The notes under the pieces are model-generated. The model did no database searches. It saw only the letters and a list, made by a program, of their open reading frames with translations, and was not told the DNA's origin. Positions 24,616-37,900 of a stretch of 64,000 nt of DNA are shown one piece after another. This DNA comes from Acanthopleura granulata (taxonomy: Eukaryota > Mollusca > Polyplacophora > Chitonida > Chitonidae), in assembly GCA_016165875.1 (NCBI GenBank), contig JABBOT010000002.1, positions 25,558,265 to 25,622,264 of the forward strand, in the 5' to 3' direction. A program made the position numbers and the translations under genes. Position 1 is the stretch's first letter, and each line of letters opens with the position of its first letter.

Positions 24616-25973
24616 AGAGGCTAATTGAAAACATAGCATAAAGCATGTATCTACGATTTTTATTTGTACACGGAATGTAATCTGAAATCACAACGCAAAT
24701 CTGTAGAACAGAATATCTGAATCTGTAGATCTCCAACAGAAAGACAAACTAAAGTGCTTAAACACGAGCGTGAGTATGATTTGTCCACAACCTGCGTGGC
24801 CATGTCAAGCTGTAGAATGTGTCAGCCCACTAATGCACCCCAATCAAGGATCGGCTGCCGTAACCCAAGTGCCGTAGGGACAGGAGGTTGACTAAGTTTA
24901 TCCTTACAAACAGTATCAAAACCAGTTGTGTGTGATGGCGAGTGTAAGGTGCATGGGAGTGCCAGGATGTCGTTGCACGCTGGCGCAGGAGTACATGGAC
25001 CAGCTGATCAATCGCGTAAACCCAGACATAATCATCATCTATGGTCCGCCACACTTCATTACAAAGCCAGTTTCGTGATTTCGCCCACAACTGTTATTCA
25101 AGTTTTGTGTCTGCTTCTCAAGAGAGACAACTAGCGAGCGCATTTAAATTAGTTACTTTCAAGGGCAGATCTATACCTACGGATAGCTTGAAATAAAAGT
25201 GGATACGGGCTGGCGGTCGGTCAATAAAATTAAGACACTACATCGGTACAGAGAAAGACCAGCTATAGTTGAGCAGTGGGAGCTGTACAAATGAGACTCA
25301 GAGAGGCCTGAGGGGTTAAAGTAATAATTTGTGAGTAGAACGCCAATCACTGGGATAAATAAGGGGAGAAGGGTAGAGCAGGCAGTGCGCGCGCCACTGT
25401 CATGTCAGCTGTCACTGCCGTGTGGCTGCAGTACGCTGTACTATCACTTGTACAAAGATAGAGACCGCCTCGGGCGGACCCACCCGTTGGGATCCGAGAG
25501 GGAGGGGGTTCAACTGTTTGTCGCAACACAAGCTCAATACCAACTTGTGGGCATCCTGTGTTTATTATGACGGGGAGAGTAGCAAACTTCTGTCCGTACG
25601 CTTAAGGCTGCCTTATCATTACTCACATCACAAAAGTGTCACCGACTTGAACTTTACTATCGCTCACCTCGCTCCAGAGCTTGAAGGATTATTCCGTACC
25701 CCATACAGCTCAATCCCTTGTAGTGACGGGAGAACTGTTTTTCAACCTCTCACACCCATTTTCCACAATAGACTCGCCGTGAAGAAAAAAGCAGAGTATG
25801 TTGGTCGTTCATTCAGTAACTCGGGAGTGAGTAGAGAGAGGGGTTAAGGAAAGGAAATACCGGCGAATTCGTTACAAAGGGATGCCACTGACAGTTTTCT
25901 TGTCTGTGTCGTTTGGTGAACATCTCCTGTTTCCTGGATAAAGCCACTAGATACGCAGTGGTCAGCCAGAATA
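24616..25973 (+). other. upstream region of the protease gene, no exon recognised
   Basis: This stretch precedes the signal-peptide exon and would hold promoter and 5' leader. It is richer in GC than its surroundings around 25380-25520. A 141-aa plus frame at 25422-25847 has no recognisable domain. No convincing TATA box could be fixed. Confidence 0.35.
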
Positions 25974-28900
25974 ATGCAGAGGTGTGGATGGATAATCTGC
26001 TGGACATTCCTCTTACTATGGACACTGAGTCGACTGACCAGTGTTGCTTGTGCCAGGTCAAAGACCAAGGCGGACGCTAGACCACAACAGGTAAAACATC
26101 ATTTAAACTGTTTTAAAACTTTAGAATTTTAATGATATACAGGGGTTTGTACTTATTAATGATCACTTTGACTGTTCATGGCGAAAGACTTTTATTCCAA
26201 ATGCCCTTTTAACAAGAAGTTTACGTTGTAAAGTGCTTTTACTAACATTTTAAAACAGAGCTTGTGATTTGATTAACACGTGAGCATTCTTGCGTGCATT
26301 CCTGCGCTGCTTGAAGATTGCGTGTGTCAGAGGAAACTTGCTCATATATATTTTCTGGCTTGTTATACCTACATCATCGGTGACACCAAACAGACATCCT
26401 TACAACGAGAAAAGGAAAAAACTTGACAATGTGAGCGCTCGTAGTGTTGGTTTGTCCCATAGTACGGCATATGCGGCTTTGTTGGTGGAGGCCCAAAATT
26501 TTAAACGGTATACAAAAGAAAAGTAATAGCTGTTGTGGTAAAGCAAGAGGCCATCACAGTTTATGATTCATCGTCTTTTATCAACATCATTCACTGTGGA
26601 CCCGTGCAATCTATTATGTGACAACACAGAAAAGCCGGTGTATATACGTACTTTTCCGAGGGTTTTGGTGAAGGAATCCGTGGTGATTAAGCGTGCTGTG
26701 CCTTGGGGTCAGTGTTGGGCCACCAGCGGACTAAGGCGGCTCGGCCTGATGTCCCTCCTCCCGACTCCATCTCCGCAGTCAACACAACCCTCGGCGATCC
26801 GAGATTGTTAGCAACTCTTGTCACACACATGTACTCAAATAGCTACATGTACTCAAGTAGCTTAACTAAAGGTGATCCTTACTAATAAGGGGCAGAATGC
26901 GAGGGAGTTTGTCTTGCACCTTATTTATTTATTTGGAGGTAACATTGTGAAGATGCAGAGAGAGAGATCTCGTCACAGCTGCTGGGCGATGTACGTGAGA
27001 TGGTAGTAAACCGTAGTGTGTAGACTTACTCATGGCCACTCACATAGATCTTTGAGCTAACCATCTCGCTGTGTGCATTCATTCACAGCCCAGATATGGC
27101 TTTTATCCCCAACCAAACAATGGGGTAACCTTAAATTGTCAAAGCGTCAACCTGTAGAGCCATTTTTGTTAAAATATCTGGCCGGTTTACGCTAGGAAGA
27201 CCTAGATCACCTTTGACATGATCTCGTTTTTCGTCGCCAAGAATGTAGTGGGTGACAAAACCGCAAAACTGTTTTGTCAACTGGTCTAAGAATAATCCGT
27301 TTATATAACGGTGCAAAGGTTCTGTGTGTGAAGTGAGTTGCCCGACGACCCCTGGGACAATTCAGGGGGACCCTCAGAAGCACAATGACCCCATCCCACC
27401 AACCATGCAGTCAGTCGGGCCAAGGGATAGTCAGATAACTGTAACCTGGGAGGCACCTAGGCTTGAGGTCACTTGGGAGATTTATCGCAGCGTCTAAGAC
27501 AAAGCATGGAGTTTAACGTCTATTGCTGTCATCTCCACACACGTGCTCTCGCTTGTAGCACCCTTTTCCGTTACTCTTCTGAGACTCTCACATACACCCG
27601 ACTGTATCATTCCTTACCGTTATCCTTCCCTAGGCCAACACATACTTCCGCCTGTGAAAGCTTTTCCCGTTACCTTCCTTCCCTGTACCTTCCCTGTACC
27701 CCCCTCCTTACCTCAGCCTGTAACTTCCCTCTCCGTTATCCTTCTCAGACACCGACTTGTACCCTCCTGTAATATCCCCTTTCCGCTACTCTTCTCAGAC
27801 TCGCCCGCCGTATTCCATTGTCCTTCCCTGGCGACTCACATGCGCCCGCTTGTACCTTTTCCCGCAGCCCTTCCTAAGGCATTCACTTACGCCAGCCTGT
27901 AATATGACTTATTTATACTTCCCAGACACTCATGTACCTTTTTCGTTATCCTTTCCAGACACTCACTTACACCCGCCTGTAACATTCCTTTCCGCTGTCT
28001 TTCTCAGGCACTGACTTAAGCTTGTCGATAATGTCGTTTTCCGTTGTCCTTCCGAAACACTCATCTACACCCGCTTGAGATATCCTTTTCCGTTGTCCTT
28101 CCGGGACACCCGCCTATAACATCCTTTCCGTTAACCCCGTGCTTCCATATTAAATTTCCAAAAATGTTGTCTCTCCAAAGACGCCCAGTTAGACCCGCGA
28201 ATGGTATTCTCTATTTTGTTATATCCTTCAGATACTCATCTACACCTGCGTGTAATATCCTTCACTGTTAGCGTCCACAGATATTTATTTACAACCGATA
28301 ATAATATCCTCTACTGTTACCCCACGCAGACATTTACTGACTAAAGTCATGCTGAATTTCAAAATACATGTAGACCTATGGATACAGATGCATACTTCAG
28401 TCATACAAGTACGAAATACAACTTGTTAAACGGCGATTTGCATCAGCGATCTAGATTATAGATGTCTGTTGTCATTTGTAACACCTGGGACTGTGATGAA
28501 GGTAAGTGGAATGTGCGAATCTGGACACGTGTATGACACATGAGTAACCCACACGCTAGGCCTCCGCGCTTTCTACCTCCCTACTCACAGACCGTACCTG
28601 ATAGGCCACAATGACCGATTTGTAATAGCAGATCCTTGGACTGATATCCAGCCTCATTTCAGCCGCCTATCCCACACATTGAGGTGTCGGCATATTCAAC
28701 TGTCCGGACCATCCCACGCTTTTTGAATGAGCTTTGTCTCGCGTTTCACACATTTAAGTGGTTATCACATGTGCTGATATAAGCTGGTCAGGGCTATACA
28801 GCTCACCCAAGGCCCTGTCATCATCAGAATTGAGCATCTCTTCATTGAGTGTTCTCCCATGTCAATGTACTTGATCATCAGTCAACCACACCTTAAAGTC

Positions 28901-31900
28901 CCCTTTGTAGGAAGCGCTATTTTCTTTATTAAAAGTTTGATTTATTTAATTATTTGATTGGTGTTTTGCATCGCACTAGAGAATACTTCACTTATACTAC
29001 GGCTCCCAGCATTATGGTGGGAGGAAATCGGGCAGAGCCCTGGGGAAATTAAAGGTTTTAGTTCCGGTGTATACAATTTCACTTCCTGTTGTGAATGCCT
29101 TCTTTCTGTGAGAATTCCACACCACTCATTCGTTTTAGTATGAATGAAATTTTTTTTTTAATATTTGAGACTACATTTCTGAATATGTCATTAACATATA
29201 CAAACTGCTATGTACAATTAGCACATTCATGGGTTTGCGTATACTCGACACAATAAAACGGCAAGAAATTAGTAGCACTCCCGCTTACATCAAGATGACA
29301 AATTCTCATTCTAACATTTACAACATTCAAAGGATTTCAATTTCTATCCATTAAATAGTTGACCAATGGTTAAAGAAATCCTTTATTCACTGTAAGTCAT
29401 ATATGTACTACTATTTGGCAGCTCATTTAACCAGTCAGGGTGTGTACATGTCTTATTTTTTGTGAACTCTCAGTAAAGTTGCTCATTTCCTACCTCTTGG
29501 TTAAACCTATGCATAACCAAGTCCCAATGTAAATAGGATACATTTTACATCAGGGGCAAAAATATGTTTTCACCAAGAGTCCAGTTAGTGAAACACATAG
29601 TGTACCGGTGTGTAGGCCTTTTGAAGATACCGTGTAATATCTGTTAGCGCCATAGCTTCAGCGTAAGCCACCACTCTATAGAGTTTACCGAGGTGTTACA
29701 TGCACTTGGGAATCTTCCGTGCACTGATCCCAAACCATTAAATTTGGCACCACGTTACTGTTTGCAAGCTGTGAAATGAATTCGTGCTAACATTCCCTAA
29801 CTACGGACCCCCCCCCCCCAGATTTCCGACACAAAAGTTAACATCTTTTTAATTTGATAGAGAATGATTTAAAAAAAAACTGTATCTCAGTTCGCTCAAG
29901 TGCCACATTGACAGTTTTCCTTGATCAGCTGTCATGTAAGCACTCAATGACAGCTGTCATTAACGTGCGATTTGTTTATTTCGATAAAACGACAGTGCAC
30001 ACAAATTTCGTAACCTTTCACTTGTCTTTTCCCACGCCGTGTTAAAAACCACAGAGATGCTTATAGACCAGATCTATTTCGCGTAATTAAATGGTATGCC
30101 GGGGCACGTCAGTCCTATTGCAGAGTGACATAGTGACGGCTTCGTGTTCCTTGAACAAGATGTGTGAATGTTACGTCTGAGCCAGCCTCCGATCTCTGCC
30201 TAGTTCCTGAATGGTGCGGAGTTCCGGCCGGATGACGCGGAGGACTAGTTCAAACAGCTCTCGTGTGAACGTAGGCGCGTAGGAATTATTTCTGAGATTC
30301 ATCAGTGTTAAGCCGAGCTGTATACTGCTGACAGATGACAACTTGGAATCCTTTGCGGAGTGACGAAGTCGAGCAGATTCCGAGCCCACTGTGGGCTGTC
30401 ACACGAGCGAGAAGTTGGGGGTGCTTACGACTCGAGGCCCGGTTCACTCGGTGTGAGGCCGCCTAACTTCTCGGTGACTAACAGCAGATCTGTACCTCCT
30501 CGGACGGCCTGGCCTGCCTCACGCTGTTCAAACGCTTTCTGTCCGTCGTACGCACGCACCGGTCGCTTCTGACAGCTATGTGGCAGTCCAGTAAGGTGCC
30601 ACTCTGATGTAAAAAATGCTCTAATACAAATAGCTCCATCTTGAATCAGCTGATACTGAATGTATCGTTATCAATTTTGTGTGTCTTCTATGTTATTTAA
30701 CGCCTTAGTCGACTGATCTCTGAGTCTCACAGTAGCAGTGATGAGTGAAGACGAGTGTGGGGGCCGAACCAGTAGATCTTGTCCACTGATATAAAGGATG
30801 GAAATTTTGGCGTTGATGGGAATAACACAAAGTTTGTGTGCAGAAACAATAGGCCTGATTCGATGACAGCACAGATGTGTCTGGCGCAAAAGTCTGGACC
30901 GTTGTGACAGTAGATCTGGTCCCTTGATATTAGATTTGGGTCTGGCGCACAAGGTTGGTGCGCAGAGACAGTGGATCTGTTTTTGTGATATCAAAGGTCT
31001 GATATGACCTGTTACACAGGCACTTCTCTCACATTATATTTTACTGGCACGGCATGCAGAAGCTAACATAAAATGTTATGTTTCCCTGTTGACGGTGATA
31101 ATTGATCTGATTTGGACACTTCGCCTAGTATTTAAGCAAGTATCGGACAAAATGTATTTTACGCGCACGTCCATGCATAAAGGCAACCACAATGACCCAC
31201 TGAAATTGCCGTAGACATTACACACTTGTGGATTTGTGTGAAGACGGTATTCTCTTTGGCTGCAAAGGCGTTCCTGTGAACATGGATTTGTGTGAAGACG
31301 AAATACTCTTTGGCTGCATGGGCATTTGTTTGCAGACTAAGTTGTCGTTGTTTACATCGGTGTTCAGGTTTGTGTGAAGATCGAATTGCCTTGGCTACAT
31401 GAGCTTTCAGGTTTCATAGATTTGTGTGAAGGCAATATTCTCTTTCCCTACGCGGCCGTTCCGATATCATGGATTTGTGTGAAGACCAAATTCTCCTTCA
31501 TGGATCCAGACATGCCTGAAACATATGCATGTTCGCAGTGACATCAGGCAGATTCTGAAAGAGTTTGCAGTTTTGATGATATGGCTCGTTGATAATGATC
31601 GACGTATGGAGATAAAGAGTTGCTAAGGTACCAGTATCTAGCCAACAGACCTGCAGTAAGGTTATTTCACGCGACGGAAAGATGTTGAGGAATTTGAACG
31701 ATAAACTGTAAGATGCGCATTTCGACAAGAGAAATGATATAGGTGTTATGTCTGCAGGCTTACAACAGTAGAAAGTGGGCACGGTACGCACAAGGCTTAC
31801 CTGGCATATTGTAAATAGTAAGGCAACATCCCAGCTTTCTGTCATCGCATCTCGCAGTAACATGGCTAACCCAAACACACTGCCAAACTCACCGGAGCAT

Positions 31901-34900
31901 ACTATACTATCTCGGTAAACAAATAAAACCCCGACGAAATGGATTGGTTTTTTGTCTCATTACCTATTTGACTTTGTGTAGTTATTGATGCCTTGCAGTT
32001 TTTTGTTGACGGGAATAGTCGGAACCTTTCAAGTTTGGAGGGAAGATCCTTAATGCGCCCCTTTGAGCCCTGTGTTGGGTTCCGGTCTGCAGTCCTGTGC
32101 GTCACGTAACGGTGTGAGGTCGTCAGAGTCAAGATAAGACGGCTCCTAACTAATGAGCTGTCGACTGAAGGTATAAACACCAGACAAACCTGTAACAGAC
32201 TGTACCATCAATCCTCAATGTACACCTACAACTGTGGAGGCGTTGTACCAACGTGCACGCTACTCCACCGACGAAAACAGCGAATGGTTGTATAATGGTG
32301 CATCTAAGCGGCTGGGTTACGTGCATTTATTGTTAAATCAAAAGGCCTTGAACTATAACAATCTTGACTATTTTACGCATGCTTTCTGGGCAATTCCTCC
32401 GTTCCAATTTTTAAAAATTTGGAATGGAATTGTGCTCGTAAGAAATAAGTGCTAATATCAGCTAAAACGCTTTTGCGGGCAAGTAAATGCCTTGTGTCTA
32501 TCCCAAATTGTGACACTTGTGTTACTAATGCTTTCAGACATTTTCACCAACGGAGCTATAAGTGGAGCTATAAAAGGGTGTCCAGATTTACGTTATCAGC
32601 ACTTATCTTGCAGACTTGTGTTATTAGCAGACTTGTGCTACTGGTGTTACCATCTTGTGTTACTTCAGGATTTTGTGTATATACCAAAAGCTGTCACATT
32701 GTGTTCAGTATCAGGACTATCAGATTACCATTACCAGAGCTATAAGGCTTATGTCACTTACGCATCTTTCAGACTTGTGTGGTCAAGAGTTGTCAGACAT
32801 GTTACCGACTCGCATCTGTCAAATTTGTGTACCAGTAGAACTATCACACTTGTACAGTAGAGTTATCAAAGGAGTGCTAAGAAAAGAACTATCGGAGGCG
32901 TGTTAAGAACAGAGCTGTCACAAGGGTGTTAAGAACAGAGCCATCAGAGGTGTTTCAAGAACAGAGCTACCAGAGGTGTGTGAAGAGCAGAGCGATTGGA
33001 GGCGTGTCAAGAACAGAGCTGTGTCAAGAACCGAGCCACACAGAGGTGTACCAAGAACAGAGCTGCCAGAGGTGTTAAGAACAGAGCCATCAGAGGTGTG
33101 TAAAGAACCGAACTGTCAGAGGTGTGTGAAGAGCAGAGCTATTGGAGGCGTGTCAAGAACAGAGCTGTCAGAGGTGTGCCAAGAACAGAGCTACCAGAGG
33201 TGTTAAGAACAGAGCTATCAGAGGTATGTAAGGAACAGAGCTGTCAGAGATGTGTCAGGAACAGAGCTGTCAGAGGTGTGTTGACAACAGAGCTGTCAGA
33301 GGTGTGTGAGAAACAGAGCTGTCGGAGGTATTTTAAGAACAGAGCTATCAGAGGTGTGCCAAGAACAGGGCTATGGGAAGTGTGTCAAGAATAGAGCTGA
33401 CAGAGGTGTGTCAAGAACAGAGCTGTCGGAGGTGTGTTAAGAACAGAGCCGCCATAGGTGTGTTAAGAACAGAGCTGTCAAGAGGTGTGTTAAGAGCAGA
33501 ACTGTCAGAGGTGTGCCAAGAAGAGAGCTGTCAGAGATGTGCCAAGAACAGACCTGTCAGAGGTGTTTTCAAGAACAAAAGTGTCAAAGGTGTGTCGAGA
33601 ACAGAACTCTCGGAGGTGTGTCAAGAAAAGAGCTCTCAGAGGTGTGTCAAGAACAGAACATATTAGGTGTGTTTAAAACAGAGTGCCAGGGGTATGTTAA
33701 GAACAGAGCCATCAGAGGTGCGTTAATAACCGATCCAGTAGAGTTGTGTTAAAAACAGAGCTACCATGCTGACTTGTGATAGCAACAGTTATCATACTTA
33801 TGTCACTAACCTATCAGTCAGATGTATATTAGCCACAGTTATCGGACTTAGTAACAAAGCTAGCAGACATGTGTTACCAACAGTTATCCAACTAACGGGT
33901 ATGTTACCCGTGTGTTTATCAAACTCATCTTATCTCTAACCTGTGGTACATTTATGTTTATGTCTAGATAGTGTCATGTTATTTGCTTCATATATGAAGA
34001 GCTCTCCCTATTGCATAATAACCAGTAACTCGTGCGTAATTAATACAGCTGTAACATTTGCATAACTAAATGAGCTGTTAATCTGGGCTCTTAACACGCA
34101 CAGCTGGCGACACGGATTCAGATATCATGCTTGAGGACCCCGCAGCGCTACTGCAATTGCTTTCCAGTAAAGTTGTCAAATTGCCGCTTATCCAATTATA
34201 CTTCTTCGTCTCACCAATATAGTTTTCGTGTTTGCGTCAGCTATGCTAAACATTTTGTTGATGATACTAGAAAAATGCATTGCCCAGGTTTCTTTCGTAA
34301 GAACCTGGGTAGTGTTCACAGGCAGTAAGAAACATATGATTTTAAAGGAATCAGTTTGGGGGCGTATAGTGTAAACATCGATGATAAGGTGGGCGATATC
34401 CATACTCATAGGGGCTGTGTTTAGTTCTAAGATAGACACACCCGACCGGAATGTTAATACATCAGAAACACTCTGCTTAAACACTCGGGGCTAGGAGGTG
34501 ATTTGAGAAGTAACGGATTGAAGTCGCATCTCTTCCGTGCCACAAAACAATGTACTGAATGAATGATTATGGCTTAACGCCACATCGGCAATATCTCAGC
34601 CATATCGTGGCGAAAACAACGTACTGAGAAATCTCTATCTTATAACTAATATGAATTAAAGTTGTGCACTCGTCAACTAGCACTTGTCCTTGACGGATTC
34701 AGTACATGGATGAGGGGATGTTTGTACTGGTACTCTGTATACTGCCTGGGTTTTGTTTGTGTTTTTTGGATGGATGAGGGGGTGTTTGTACTGGTACTCT
34801 GTATACTGCCTGAGTTTTGTGGTGGTTTGTGGATGGATGAGGGGGTGTTTGTACTGGTACTCTGTATACTGCCTGGGTTTTGTGGCGGTTTGTGGATGGA

Positions 34901-37900
34901 TGAAGGGATGTTTGTACTGGTACTCTGTATACTGCCTGAGTTTTGTGGTGGTTTGTGGATGGATGAGGGGGTGTTTGTACTGGTACTCTGTATACTGCCT
35001 GAGTTTTGTGGTGATTTGTGGATGGATGAGGGGGTGTTTGTACTGGTACTCTGTATACTGCCTGGGTTTTGTGGTGGTTTGTGGATGGATGAGGGGGTGT
35101 TTGTACTGGTACTCTGTATTCTGCCTGGGTTTGTGGTGGTTTGTGGATGGATGAGGGGGTGTTTGTACTGGTACTCTGTATACTGCTTGGGTTTTGTGGC
35201 GGTTTGTGGATGGATGAGGGGGTGTTGTACTGATTCTCTGTATACTGCCTGGGTTTTATGGTGGTTTGTGTTGAACGTTGTTGTGAATATTCGTCTTGCG
35301 ATTATTGGCCCGGAACGTCCATTTTAGTGGACGTCTGATATATACGAATGTCTGTTTCAACGCCCAGATTTTTATCCAGGCGGCAACGAAACTATAACGT
35401 CATCCGTGAGTCCAGTCCCATCTATCGCCAATTCGGGGACTTATTAGACGTACCATACACGCAGAGCTGTATATAGTTGGAGTGTAACAATATAGTAAAC
35501 TCACCATAGACATTTGTCATCGTATTTTGTCCATTAGCCGAGTAATCTGTCACGGGGAGATGTGTTAGGTATTTGTCAGACAACTTCATCAATGTCTAGC
35601 TGATGTCCCCTATCATCCGACGGGAAGTTGGGGGTTACCCGGGTACACACCGGTCTTTGAAACTGATCTTAGAGACTTATTCATGGCCATCTAAATTGTG
35701 CCTTCCAAATTGTATGTGCTTGTGAGTGATTTACGGAGACTATATAATCGTGAGCGATAATTGTGTAGATTTGTGGTGATTATAAAGGCGAGTGGTTAGT
35801 GTGGGCCAGCAGTGACTGCTTGAACCGGCCATCAGCTCGGCTTGTCTGCTAATCTGCGTCAGGCGGAGCGCTCGATCCTCACGAGGCTATAAAACTAAGT
35901 TTAGCGGAGGTTTATGACAGCACACCATGCTCATGGTAATGGTCCGTTAAAAGACACGAGCTATATACAGTAATTTATTAAGTGAGAGCAGCTACCTGCA
36001 TACACTACATTTGTGCTAAACACCGCTGCACACTAAAGGCCTGCTCGGAGCATAGTCGGTTCGGGCACGTAAGTGTTTTGAGATGTCAGAGGAAAGAGAG
36101 GAGAGTGCCCGCGGGGGCAGGAGGCATGACTGCGGGCCTTGACAGCTCCCTGGCCGGGATCTTCCATCTACACTGCCCAGCCTGTCAAGCACTAAATGAA
36201 CTCTGCGCACTTGGGTGGTCATCCCAAATTAGTACCAGAGACATGCGGCTGACTGTGACTATGAAGGCTACGGCATCTACATGTCTCACCTGTAATATCG
36301 ACAGGTGCAAAGTAGCCACCTTTGAAACTCAACATGTTACGTTAGCTTGAGTAAGTTTCTAACTTCCTGTGCTCTGCTCTATTGTGTTTTACACCCAGTC
36401 ATATATAACCTATATGATTTTTTAATAATCTGGCCGCCTAGTCCGATATTTGTGTGCCACTCGTAAACCGTGAAGGGGCCATCTACGTCGATAATCGCAA
36501 CACATTTCCAAAAAGAATTTCCAAAAGAACATGCAAGAAACAATAAAACGAATAGTAAATAAAGAGTAAATGAAAGCAGTCATTATTTTTCAAAGATACA
36601 GAGAAGTCTGTTTTCTTGTTATGAAATCCAATTCAGGTTTCAGACTTGTAGGTAGAGATTAATTTTCAGATCAGAGACCAAATTAGGTAACTCAGTCGCA
36701 CTTTGCTAGCAACTGTTCATATAAGCATCGTGTCGATGTGATAAACACGAATGGTTATAGAGCCCTTTAATTCTGGGATAAGTGGAATTAGATGCAGCTA
36801 CGACACAGACGACCAGAGGTCCTGAACGTTCTGTCCATAGCCTGTAAATGTGTTACACATTTACACAAAGGCATCTATGTACAGTAAAGGCATCTGAATG
36901 CATATCCTTATCATAACAGCTTCAGACTTTTGAAGTATGATTTAACAAATGTTCCGAGGCGAAATACTTATACGCCATATGCAGGATCCTTTAGTATAAT
37001 GGTATCGAAATACCGATAATTTGCCATGTCAAAATGTATATCATCCTTTTTGTTACACAGACCGCATGCCTTTGCGTAGGCCTACCCACTACCGCCATTT
37101 CAAAGTGATTGGTTTCATGTGCTTGGATGCGCTGTATACAGGATAAATGCAGTTTTTATTTTTTCACGCCATATTTATTTATTAAGTAAGTGGAATATGT
37201 GAAAAATCCCAGTGAAATGCATCACACAAAGTAAAAGACACGCTTCTCGGGAGGAAGTCTATTCTGAATTCGAACATGCAATCCGGTTATTAGGAGAATT
37301 CCATCGTTTTGTATGTTAGAAAGAATACCTGCAAATGTATTCGTGATATAACTGCTGGGCGAGATAATTTGGATATCCTGAAAAATTATATCAGTGAATA
37401 TTCATCCCACACCAAGTAGTTTTCCTTGTTTCAGAACTGTTCCTTACTTCGATGTTAGAATGAATGCTTTATTACTTTCGTATATAGGATGATTACGTAA
37501 CACCATCTCTAACCAGTTAACGTAGGACCAGTATGTGACATCATGTCAATCCAATTAACATATATGTCTGATTATGTGACCCCATCGTATTGAACCGTTA
37601 TGTGACATCCCATCTCACTCTCTCTCACCAGGTAACACACAGTACTATTATGTAACGTCATATGTGACCAGTTGACGTAGGACCATAATTATGTTACTTC
37701 TTCTCTGAACAGCTAATATAGGACAATTTAAATGATGTGAAATCTGAAAGTGAAATAACTCATGGTTTGTATAATGACCTTCGCTTAAAACTTCTTCCAA
37801 ACGTTATGGACACTTACATTTATTTCATTTCAGAACTGTATGTAACACTCTATAAGTGAATCAGTTTATTTGTGTGTTTTTAACAGACCCCAGAGGAGGA

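Larger units (their letters stand above)
26091..37886 (+). other. 11.8-kb intron 1 of the protease gene, packed with tandem repeats
   Basis: The donor is CAG|gtaaaa and the acceptor tttttaacag|ACC. Inside are at least six different tandem arrays, a truncated family A SINE and a family C mini-retroposon, all listed separately. Stretches at 26091-27539, 29060-30739 and 35335-37488 hold no recognised repeat or domain. The frames at 30171-30389 (minus) and 35982-36350 (plus) lack recognisable domains. Confidence 0.6.

Noticed and set aside
27331..27496. Possible fibronectin type III exon (QSVGPRDSQITVTWEAPRLE on plus strand)
   Set aside because: Only about 55 codons are open, no clear acceptor and donor in phase flank it, and the rest of an FN3 domain is absent.
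32976..33752. Overlapping 76-97 aa frames as a repeat-protein gene family
   Set aside because: They are the 26-bp array read in different frames; the same array is open in all three.
34662..35327. 221-aa open frame as a membrane protein gene
   Set aside because: It is entirely the 63-bp minisatellite, opens at GTG, has no splice or leader support and switches register at a 1-base loss.
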